14,705 nt of DNA from Bosea beijingensis (GTDB lineage: Bacteria > Pseudomonadota > Alphaproteobacteria > Rhizobiales > Beijerinckiaceae): positions 5,486,113 through 5,500,817 of the forward strand of contig NZ_CP132359.1 in assembly GCF_030758975.1 (NCBI RefSeq), written 5' to 3'. Shown here piece by piece: positions 7,197 through 12,995 of the stretch; the first letter of the stretch is position 1; each line of letters begins with the position of its first letter. Made by a program: the position numbers and the translations under genes. The notes beneath the pieces were generated by a model. The model was given only the letters and a program-made list of their open reading frames with translations. It did no database searches and had not been told where the DNA came from.

Positions 7197-7526
7197 ATGC
7201 AGAACACCCAGCTTGCCCATATCCTCTGGATGCTCGGCGCCATCGGGCTGGAGGTCGCGGCCAACGTCTTCATCAAGCTGTCCGACGGCTTCCGGCGGCT
7301 GACTGTCGGGCTCCTCGGAATCGCGTGCATCCTGCTGTCCGTGACGGCGCTCTCTCAGGCGATCCGCGGGATCGACCTGTCGATCGCCTACGCGCTGTGG
7401 GGTGGAGCCGGCATCATCCTCACGGCCCTGGCGGCGTTCGTGCTCTTCCGGCAGAGGCTGACGAGTGCGGGATGGATCGGTGTCGGCTTTGTGGTCGCAG
7501 GTATTGGGCTGCTGAAGCTGGCCTGA
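7197..7526 (+). CDS. mdtI: SMR-family transporter subunit, MdtI-like (spermidine export partner)
   Basis: A 109-residue SMR protein with four helices and the conserved Glu19 (GLEVAANVFIKLSDGFRR). The blocks ALSQAIRGIDLSIAYALWGG and the ending GLLKLA are near-identical in pattern to enterobacterial MdtI (recognition from memory of the family). It is the obligatory partner of MdtJ. ATG at 7197 is the preferred start; a GTG at 7191 in the same frame would overlap the mdtJ stop as GTGA and give two more residues. Either way the two genes are translationally coupled. The long frame open upstream from about 5538 is antisense or out-of-frame to real genes and is not part of this protein. The combination with an MdtJ-like partner and a LysR regulator indicates a self-contained export unit. 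Confidence 0.9.
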   Translation: MQNTQLAHILWMLGAIGLEVAANVFIKLSDGFRRLTVGLLGIACILLSVTALSQAIRGIDLSIAYALWGGAGIILTALAAFVLFRQRLTSAGWIGVGFVVAGIGLLKLA

Positions 7527-7608
7527 CGCACCTCCCTGCCGTCATCCGTTGCACCTGCGATCAAGATCAGTCGGCCGACGCGTGCTGGAACCTGCTTCGA
7601 GACCGCAC

Positions 7609-7626
7609 TCTGCCACTCTCGGCAGA
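7609..7626 (+). terminator. Weak stem-loop in the mdtI/cobW convergent gap
   Basis: TCTGCC-N6-GGCAGA gives a 6-bp stem 83 bp after the mdtI stop, followed by only two T residues. A second small inverted repeat, TCCGGA-N8-TCCGGA (7661-7680), overlaps the stop codon of the opposing CobW gene. Either could end the convergent transcripts, but neither is a textbook terminator. Nothing else is seen in the 145-bp gap. Confidence 0.25.
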
Positions 7627-7671
7627 TTGCAGCACTGAACCCGACAGCCCGACCGGGCCCTCCGGAGATGC

Positions 7672-8598
7672 TTATCCGGACCTTCGCCCAGCCCGGCTCA
7701 TCGCCTCGTCGATCTCCGCTTGAGCGGTCTTGTCGATCTCCGCGATGAAGACGATGCGCGTGCCGCCCTGCCCCGGATCGTCCCGATCGAGCGGCGCCAG
7801 CGTGGCCTTCCCGCCCGCGAGCTGGAAGAGATAGCGGCGATCCGGCTGCTCCACCGTTTCGAAGAGCCCTTTCGCGCGGACGAGCCGCGGCGCAAGCTGG
7901 CCGATCGCCTGCTGGAAACCGGCCAGCGAAATCGGCTCACTGGACGTCCAGCTAAAGCTCTCGAAACGGTCGATGCTAGGTCGTTTCGGGCGCGTCGTCC
8001 GCTCGCGCGCAGTCCCGACCTCGGGAAAGACGAGATCGAGCGGAATATCACCGCCCGTCGCCTCGACGAGGGTGGCCCTGCGATTGACCTGCGACAATGC
8101 AAGGCGGCGCGCGTCGAGAGCTGCCCTGTCGACGAGATCTCCCTTGCTGAGAGCGACGAGATCGGCGGCTCGCAACTGGCTCAGGAGCAAGGGGTCGCTC
8201 AGATCCGCCTCCGGCGATGCCGCATCGGCAACGCACAGCACCGTCTCCAGCGGGGCTTCGCGCCAGATCACCGGATCCATCAGATTACGGATGATATCCT
8301 CGGGATCGGCAACGCCGCTGGTCTCGATCACGATGGCCTCGGGACGCGGGCTTCGCCGCAGCAGATTGGCGAGCGTCCGAAGCAGGTCGCCCTCCAGCGA
8401 GCAGCAGATGCAGCCATTGGCGAGGCTGACGACCCCGTCCTCGGCGCCGGCGATCAGCTCGGCATCGATGTTGATCGCGCCGAAATCATTGACGACGGCC
8501 GCGATCCGGCGGCCGTCCGCCTGCTGCAGGAGACGGTTGACCAGCGTCGTCTTGCCGGCCCCGAGAAAGCCCGTGACCAGCAGAACCGGAACCGACAT
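7672..8598 (-). CDS. CobW/COG0523 GTP-dependent metallochaperone
   Basis: A 308-residue G3E-family GTPase of the CobW/COG0523 group, which hands zinc or another metal to target proteins. Seen: Walker A GFLGAGKT (residues 10-17), the NDFG switch motif (38-41), the metal-binding CxCC as NGCICC with Cys63, Cys65 and Cys66, ETSG (92-95), and SKGD (150-153) in the guanine-specificity position normally N/TKxD. The C-terminal CobW domain covers about 215-300. There is no His-rich tail, unlike many zinc-stress members. The gene starts 3 bp after the stop of the metal-dependent amidohydrolase gene (TGA-AGC-ATG), so the two are translationally coupled. That makes the amidohydrolase the obvious client (inference), rather than cobalamin synthesis, since no cob genes are near. 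No Zur-box-like site was recognised upstream of the operon. Confidence 0.92.
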   Translation of the reverse strand: MSVPVLLVTGFLGAGKTTLVNRLLQQADGRRIAAVVNDFGAINIDAELIAGAEDGVVSLANGCICCSLEGDLLRTLANLLRRSPRPEAIVIETSGVADPEDIIRNLMDPVIWREAPLETVLCVADAASPEADLSDPLLLSQLRAADLVALSKGDLVDRAALDARRLALSQVNRRATLVEATGGDIPLDLVFPEVGTARERTTRPKRPSIDRFESFSWTSSEPISLAGFQQAIGQLAPRLVRAKGLFETVEQPDRRYLFQLAGGKATLAPLDRDDPGQGGTRIVFIAEIDKTAQAEIDEAMSRAGRRSG

Positions 8599-8601
8599 GC
8601 T

Positions 8602-10095
8602 TCAGGCTGCCCTGCCGAAGGGGCGGCGCACCGGCTGGCCCGGCCTGGCAGCGACATTCATCAGCCCGTCCGTGATGACAGGCTCTCCGCTGACGACAAG
8701 GTGCCGGACGCCTTCGGCCGGGCGGTTCATCGCTGAGAACTCGGCGCGGTCGGTCAGCTTGTCCAGGTCGAAGACGACGACATCGGCATCGGCTCCCGCC
8801 TTCAGCCGGCCCTTCTCCCGCATCGCAGGCGTGCTCGCGGCCAGGATTTCGGCCGGGATCAGCGTGCATTTCGCGATGCCCTCGCTGAGCCCGATCGCCT
8901 GCCGCTCGCGCACCCAGTGGCGCAGGAAGCGCGTGAAGGTGCCCGACGAGCGCGGATGCGAGGTCGCCTCCTCGGGCAGCGGCCAGGCATCGCCGGTATA
9001 GCTCGACCCGTCCGGCATCGACCAGGGCATGGCATCCGATGCGATCGCGCCGCCGGGATACAGCACCGAAAGATCGAGCATGTCGCGATGGCGGGCGTTG
9101 TTCTCGGTATCGAGCACATGCCAGAGGACAAGCTGCGAAGGATCCTCGGATTGGGTCGAGAGCAGGTCCTCGCGGTCCTGGATCCGGCGCCCGCTCGTGA
9201 CGAGCTGGATCTGCTGGTAGCGCGTGTCGTTGCGGCTTTCGAACTCCGGGTCGCTGAAGAACGCGGCGGCGATCACGGTCGAGCCCGTGCCATAGGGATA
9301 GGCTTCCACCGTAATCGGCAGCCCCTGTTCCTGCGCTTTCCTGATCAACCGCGCACAGCGCTCGATATCGGTCTTGCTGGAGCTGTTGAAGTGGCAGATG
9401 TGCATATGCGCGCCGGTCGCGCCGGCATAGCCGATCAGGCGCACATAAGCCTCCGCGGCGCTCTTGGGATCGGTGTTCGCCATATAGGCGATATGGGTGA
9501 AGGTCGGCACGCCGCGCTCGGCCGCGAGCTGGCAGAGCGCCGTCAGTTCCTGCACGCCCGCGCCGGGCGCGTAGGCGTTCAGGATGCCGATGCCGATGCC
9601 GCCTTCGTCGAGTCCTGCCGCGATACGGTCGAGGATGTTCTGCTGCTCGGAAGGCGAGGAGATATTGTCCATCCAGCGCGGATCGCGCATGGCGCGCCCG
9701 AACGCCTCCAGAGAGGATTCCTCGTTGATCCCGATCATCGCGCCGATCCGGGCGAAGGCCCAGTTCGTGGCGGCGCCGTAATTCAGGATACGGCCCTGCT
9801 CCGCCTGCCGGCGATACCAGGAGGCGACCGGCAGCACCCCGGCTTCGAGGTCCAATGTCGTGGTGACGCCGTCGAAAGCCTGCATCCGGTCGGCCGGGAT
9901 CGACTGGCCATGGGCATGAAGGTCGATGAAGCCGGGCGCGACGATCAGCCCACGCGCATCGATCACGCGCTCGGCAGTGCCGAGGCCGGAACCGATCGCA
10001 ACGATCTTTCCGTCGGCGATGGCGACGTCGGCGATGCCGTCATGCCCGCTTTCCGGATCGACGACACGGCCGCCCGCGATCAAGAATCCGCTCAT
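8602..10095 (-). CDS. Metal-dependent amidohydrolase, N-acyl-D-amino-acid deacylase group
   Basis: A 497-residue amidohydrolase-superfamily enzyme of the D-aminoacylase/dihydroorotase-like group, expected to hydrolyse an N-acyl amide in the cytoplasm. Seen: an N-terminal beta-sandwich strand (LIAGGRVVDPESG), then GFIDLHAHGQ with metal ligands His60 and His62. Further metal-site candidates are His201 (TFTH), His235 (HICH) and the catalytic Asp354 (ASDAMPWS). A C-terminal GRLKAGADADVVVFDLDKLTD block (about 436-456) is typical of this superfamily. Characterised D-aminoacylases use a Cys after HxH (GNCG motif); here the corresponding GVTT-T-LDLEAG stretch offers Glu84 instead, so the site or specificity probably differs. 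The ATG at 10095 has GAGGG just upstream; the longer open frame to 10200 lacks similarity. It is the first gene of a two-gene operon with a CobW chaperone. N-acyl-D-glutamate/D-amino acid deacylase is the best guess, not proven. Confidence 0.88.
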   Translation of the reverse strand: MSGFLIAGGRVVDPESGHDGIADVAIADGKIVAIGSGLGTAERVIDARGLIVAPGFIDLHAHGQSIPADRMQAFDGVTTTLDLEAGVLPVASWYRRQAEQGRILNYGAATNWAFARIGAMIGINEESSLEAFGRAMRDPRWMDNISSPSEQQNILDRIAAGLDEGGIGIGILNAYAPGAGVQELTALCQLAAERGVPTFTHIAYMANTDPKSAAEAYVRLIGYAGATGAHMHICHFNSSSKTDIERCARLIRKAQEQGLPITVEAYPYGTGSTVIAAAFFSDPEFESRNDTRYQQIQLVTSGRRIQDREDLLSTQSEDPSQLVLWHVLDTENNARHRDMLDLSVLYPGGAIASDAMPWSMPDGSSYTGDAWPLPEEATSHPRSSGTFTRFLRHWVRERQAIGLSEGIAKCTLIPAEILAASTPAMREKGRLKAGADADVVVFDLDKLTDRAEFSAMNRPAEGVRHLVVSGEPVITDGLMNVAARPGQPVRRPFGRAA

Positions 10096-10121
10096 CTGCC
10101 CTCGCCTCTCGTTCTCTTGGC

Positions 10122-10141
10122 CGGCCCGCCATGGCGAGCCG
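10122..10141. promoter_or_regulatory. Near-palindrome 27 bp upstream of the amidohydrolase start
   Basis: The arms CGGCCCGCC and CGGCTCGCC (the latter read on the other strand) flank a central AT with one mismatch, giving a 20-bp dyad just upstream of the ribosome site. It may be an operator for the amidohydrolase-cobW operon or a 5'-UTR hairpin. GC-rich DNA yields such dyads by chance fairly often. Confidence 0.25.
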
Positions 10142-10228
10142 AAAGGAACCCGATGTTCGCCGATCCGGATTTGCAGAGGCAAGGGCCCCGTCCGGCGCAC
10201 CGCTTCGGTCGATCATGCGGGCCAAGCA

Positions 10229-10245
10229 TGCACCCAGGCTGTGCA
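10229..10245. promoter_or_regulatory. Inverted repeat TGCAC-N7-GTGCA upstream of the amidohydrolase
   Basis: A perfect 5-bp dyad with a 7-bp spacer lies 134-150 bp upstream of the amidohydrolase ATG. The size is typical of a dimeric regulator site. No neighbouring regulator gene is an obvious partner, and the support is only the symmetry. Confidence 0.2.
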
Positions 10246-10387
10246 ACCTTGTCATCAGCATCGGTGCGTCGAGGTGATTTCAGGCCCGTCGGAGCCGTAG
10301 CGCGATGAACTCGCAGGGCCGCGCTGGGGAACACTGGCCGACTTCAGCCCAGCTTGAGACCCGGCTTGTTCCATTGGCCATTGCTTC

Positions 10388-10624
10388 GTGGGAACGACGA
10401 AGCCCCGCGTCGTTGCGGATGCCGCGGTGATCGTGACCGAGTGGAACATCTTCCGCGCGCTCGATCTCGACCGCGTCAAGGCCGCCATGGCGGCCCCCGT
10501 CCTCGTCGATCTGCGCAACGTCTACCGCGCCGACCAGGTCCGCGCCAAGGGCTTCTCATATGCCGATGTCGGAAGGGGCGACATGTCGGCCGTGGAACAG
10601 GCCGGCATCGACGCGGCCGCCTGA
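10388..10624 (+). pseudogene. ugd: Remnant of UDP-glucose 6-dehydrogenase, C-terminal domain only
   Basis: The frame encodes about 78 residues. From VADAAVIVTEWNIFRALDLDRVK to VLVDLRNVYRADQVRAKGFSYADVGRG it matches the C-terminal UDP-binding domain of UDP-glucose/GDP-mannose dehydrogenases (TEWxxFRALDL, VDLRN and GF-Y-x-VGR are signature blocks). Full enzymes are about 430-440 residues and begin with a Rossmann NAD domain and a catalytic Cys, all missing here. Reading the same frame leftwards meets a TGA at 10355, and similarity is lost before about residue 7. It is therefore a 5'-truncated fragment that keeps its natural C-terminus. Ugd makes UDP-glucuronate, the substrate of the UDP-glucuronate 4-epimerase encoded at 12996-14105, so this may be a decayed part of one polysaccharide locus. 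Expression as a small protein from the GTG at 10388 is possible but unlikely to be enzymatic. Confidence 0.8.
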
Positions 10625-10644
10625 GCCGGGAAGCCTACTGGATC

Positions 10645-10691
10645 ATCGAATCAGATTTGTCGGAAAAGTGGATTCCACTTTTTGATTCGAT
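10645..10691. terminator. Long imperfect palindrome, probable bidirectional terminator or dispersed repeat
   Basis: An outer 9-bp stem (ATCGAATCA at 10645-10653 with TGATTCGAT at 10683-10691) encloses an inner one (AAAAGTGGA at 10664-10672 with TCCACTTTT at 10674-10682). A 10-nt bulge (10654-10663) lies on the left side only. The A-run/stem/T-run layout suits intrinsic termination in both directions. It sits 20 bp past the ugd remnant stop and 12 bp past the stop of the convergent nuclease-like gene. It is markedly more AT-rich than its flanks. Similar elements recur between genes in some Hyphomicrobiales genomes, so it may be a repeat-family copy. Confidence 0.6.
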
Positions 10692-10703
10692 GCCATTGCC
10701 GGC

Positions 10704-11366
10704 TCACGGACCGGCGCTGGCAGTACCGCTCCCCACCGGGGTTGGCGCTCCCTCACCGCGCGGCCAGGTCCCCCGCCATAGGCCCGATTTCGCCGCCATG
10801 GCGGCATCGAGCTCGGCGGCATAGGTCGCGGCGTGCAATCGCAAGGGGCGCGCCCAGCCGCCGCGGATCAGCAATCGCGACAGATCCTGCCCGCCGACCC
10901 AGCACTGGAAACTGTCCTTCTCGCCCGGCGCGTCGAGGGCAGGCTGGCAGCGGACGCGATCCGAGCGCAGGGCCGTGATCAGCGCGGACCTGGCCTGCAG
11001 GCCGCAATTCCAAGGCAAGCCATCCTGACCATGGCAGACTGCGTCGCGCGCCAGCCCGGCGAGATGGCGCAGGTGGATCACGGTCTGCGCGTTGCGAAAC
11101 ACCGTCGCCTCCAGCGGATCGATCTGTCCGTCGATCACCAGCGTCATCCCCAGGCGCGCAGCGCGGCGGGAGGGCGTCAGCACCGAGTCGGGTTCTTTCG
11201 GCGGCGGCTTGGGTGGCGCGACCTTGACCGGCGTCACAGGCACATAGTTCACAGCGGCGACCTCGGCCTGGCCGTCATCAGGCGCAAATTGCGTAACGAC
11301 GGCGGCAGCGGCAACCGCAGCAACGAGCACCAGAGCCAAACGTGTCGCCAAGCTGCGATCTGTCAT
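10704..11366 (-). CDS. Secreted or membrane-anchored protein with a degenerate thermonuclease-like domain
   Basis: A 220-residue protein. Seen: an N-terminal hydrophobic segment (residues 9-25, with ATRLALVLVAAVAAAAVV) that is either a signal peptide or a single membrane anchor. A Pro-rich linker (43-60, including PPKPPPKEP) follows, then a C-terminal domain at about 72-200. That domain resembles the staphylococcal-nuclease (SNase) fold in its second half: WNCGLQARSALITALR, the Cys140-Cys155 segment, QDLSRLLIRGGWARP and ELDAAMAAKSGLWRG. Four cysteines (111, 121, 140, 155) suggest two disulfides, which fits a periplasmic location. The first half lacks the usual DGDT and Arg/Glu catalytic residues (here VIDGQIDP and HLAGLARDAVC), so nuclease activity is doubtful. 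SNase-like proteins such as ExoI occur in rhizobial exopolysaccharide loci, and this gene sits beside sugar-nucleotide genes. The true role is unknown; domain assignment is moderate. Confidence 0.75.
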   Translation of the reverse strand: MTDRSLATRLALVLVAAVAAAAVVTQFAPDDGQAEVAAVNYVPVTPVKVAPPKPPPKEPDSVLTPSRRAARLGMTLVIDGQIDPLEATVFRNAQTVIHLRHLAGLARDAVCHGQDGLPWNCGLQARSALITALRSDRVRCQPALDAPGEKDSFQCWVGGQDLSRLLIRGGWARPLRLHAATYAAELDAAMAAKSGLWRGTWPRGEGAPTPVGSGTASAGP

Positions 11367-11398
11367 ACGGTCCGACCGGGCGCTGAATCATTCATGGC

Positions 11399-11426
11399 CG
11401 ATTGCCGCGACAATCTAAGGCAATCG
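11399..11426. repeat. Inverted repeat in the divergent nuclease-like/phosphomutase gap
   Basis: CGATTGCC and GGCAATCG form a perfect 8-bp dyad with a 12-nt spacer, 33 bp upstream of the nuclease-like gene start. It could be a transcription-factor site for that gene or for the divergent phosphomutase gene, or a transcribed hairpin. No partner regulator is evident in the window. Confidence 0.4.
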
Positions 11427-11449
11427 CCTCCCAAGACAATGGAGACGGG

Positions 11450-11498
11450 CCGGATCGCGTGACCTGCGGTGGTTTTGACCCGGATGGCGTGACTTGCG
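11450..11498. repeat. Two 19-bp direct repeats, 30 bp apart, upstream of the phosphomutase
   Basis: CCGGATCGCGTGACCTGCG (11450-11468) and CCGGATGGCGTGACTTGCG (11480-11498) agree at 17 of 19 positions and are exactly 30 bp apart, close to three helical turns. They end 55 bp before the chosen phosphomutase ATG, a plausible position for tandem activator sites. A small tandem duplication remnant is the alternative. Confidence 0.5.
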
Positions 11499-11553
11499 CG
11501 GCTTCGCCGGGCTAGGTATGCGCCCGAGCGACGTGTCGAGGAACATTCGAGGC

Positions 11554-12972
11554 ATGACCAGCCTGAAATTCGGAACCTCCGGCCTGCGCGGCCTCGTGAC
11601 CGAGCTGGTCGGCCTGCCGACCTATGCCCATGTCCGTGCCTTCTGCGCCATGCTGCAGGAGGACGGGGCCGCCGGACCGCGCGGCGAGGTGCTGATCGGG
11701 CGCGACCTGCGTTCCTCCAGCCCGCTCATCGCGATGCAATGCGCGCAAGCGATCGCCGATGCCGGGCTCGCGCCCGTCGATTGCGGGGCCGTGCCGACAC
11801 CGGCTCTGGCGCTGGCCGCCATGACCGCCGGCAGCCCGGCCGTTATGGTGACGGGCAGCCATATCCCCGACGATCGGAACGGCCTGAAATTCTACCGTGC
11901 CGGCGGCGAGATCGACAAAGCCGACGAAGCGCGCATCCTTGCGGCGCATGGCGCGCTCGCACTGACCACCGTCCCGGCCATCTCGGTCGCGCCCGCGTCG
12001 CGCGACGTGCTCTCCCGATACAGCGCCCGCTATGCCGACTTCTTCGGGCGTGCGCTCGAGGGGCTGGTCGTCGGCGTCTATCAGCATTCCTCCGTCGGCC
12101 GCGACGTCATCTGCGACGCGCTGACCGGACTCGGTGCGACGCCGGTCGCGCTGGGCCGCAGCGAGAGCTTCATCCCGGTCGATACCGAAGCGCTCCGTCC
12201 CGAGGACGAGGACCTGGCGCGGCTCTGGGCCGGCGAGCGCAGACTCGATGCGATCGTCTCGACCGACGGGGATGCGGATCGTCCGCTGGTCGCCGATGAA
12301 ACCGGCCGCTTCCTGCGCGGCGACCTCGTCGGCGCCCTCACCGCACGCTTCCTCGGGGCGGATGCGATCGTGACGCCGGTGACCTCGAATTCGGCACTCG
12401 ACCGCCCGGGGGCCTTCGCGAAGGTCCTGCGCACGCGCGTCGGTTCGCCCTATGTCATCGCCGGCATGGAGCAAGCGCGAACCGAAGGCGCCGGGATCAT
12501 CGTCGGGTTCGAGGCCAATGGCGGGGTCCTGCTGGGTTCGGATGTCGCGCGCGACGGCCGCCGCCTCGCCGCCCTGCCGACCCGCGACGCCCTGCTGCCG
12601 ATCGTGGCGACGCTGGCGCTGGCCCGCGCCGCGCAGCAGCCGTTGAGCGCCATCGCGGCGCAGGCCCGCTTCGCCATCGCCCTGTCGAACCGGCTGCAGG
12701 AGGTGCCACAGGACCGGACGGCGGCCCTGATCGCCAGGCTGGACACGGAGGATGCCGGCTTTCGGGATGCGGCTTTCGCCGCCCATGGCGCGGTCGCGGC
12801 GCGTGACCGCCGGGACGGCCTGCGATTGACGCTGGGCAACGGCGCGACGGTGCATTTCCGGGCCTCCGGAAACGCTCCTGAGCTGCGCGTCTATGTCGAG
12901 GCGCCGACACCGGACGCGGCCGAAGCGCTGCTCGCCGAAAACCTCGCCTTCGCTGCGGCACAGACACGTTAG
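11554..12972 (+). CDS. Phosphomannomutase/phosphoglucomutase (alpha-D-phosphohexomutase)
   Basis: A 472-residue phosphohexomutase that interconverts hexose 6-phosphate and hexose 1-phosphate, feeding nucleotide-sugar synthesis in the cytoplasm. All active-site loops are visible: GTSGLRG near the N-terminus (7-13), the phosphoserine loop TGSHIPDD (Ser102), the metal loop DGDADR (238-243), the sugar-selectivity loop GFEANGG (318-324) and the phosphate-binding loop RASGNAPELR (436-445). The length suits the ManB/NoeK-like bacterial PMM/PGM group, not the longer 540-residue PGM. The start is ATG 11554, because MTSLKFGTSGLRG is the canonical N-terminus; the frame is open to 11494 but those 20 residues are not conserved. 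The epimerase gene follows after 23 bp, so the two are probably one operon. Choice between mannose and glucose, or glucosamine, cannot be settled by motif alone. Confidence 0.93.
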   Translation: MTSLKFGTSGLRGLVTELVGLPTYAHVRAFCAMLQEDGAAGPRGEVLIGRDLRSSSPLIAMQCAQAIADAGLAPVDCGAVPTPALALAAMTAGSPAVMVTGSHIPDDRNGLKFYRAGGEIDKADEARILAAHGALALTTVPAISVAPASRDVLSRYSARYADFFGRALEGLVVGVYQHSSVGRDVICDALTGLGATPVALGRSESFIPVDTEALRPEDEDLARLWAGERRLDAIVSTDGDADRPLVADETGRFLRGDLVGALTARFLGADAIVTPVTSNSALDRPGAFAKVLRTRVGSPYVIAGMEQARTEGAGIIVGFEANGGVLLGSDVARDGRRLAALPTRDALLPIVATLALARAAQQPLSAIAAQARFAIALSNRLQEVPQDRTAALIARLDTEDAGFRDAAFAAHGAVAARDRRDGLRLTLGNGATVHFRASGNAPELRVYVEAPTPDAAEALLAENLAFAAAQTR

Positions 12973-12995
12973 GCTGCGCGGGACGACAGGATCGC

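Larger units (their letters stand above)
10096..10387. other. Non-coding upstream region of the amidohydrolase operon
   Basis: This 292-bp stretch lies between the amidohydrolase start and the ugd remnant. No gene with recognisable similarity is seen on either strand, though short GC-rich open frames cross it. It must hold the promoter of the amidohydrolase-cobW operon, but no confident sigma-70 or sigma-54 hexamers are visible. Two small inverted repeats, listed separately, are the only structure seen. The 5' part of the broken ugd would be expected to the left of 10388 and is absent. Confidence 0.5.

Noticed and set aside
8917..10308. 463-codon open frame on the plus strand opposite the amidohydrolase
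   Set aside because: Low-complexity Arg/Gly/Asp composition and no domain; the minus-strand amidohydrolase has complete motifs.
10354..10700. Insertion sequence or transposase remnant at the ugd break point
   Set aside because: No transposase similarity, no terminal inverted repeats with target duplication were found; the palindrome looks like a terminator or small repeat instead.
10354..10824. 156-codon plus-strand frame overlapping the ugd remnant and the palindrome
   Set aside because: A different frame from the recognisable Ugd C-terminus and without any domain; it would also have to be translated through the AT-rich palindrome.
11450..11498. CRISPR-like array
   Set aside because: Only two imperfect repeats with an 11-bp spacer; no third copy and no cas gene.
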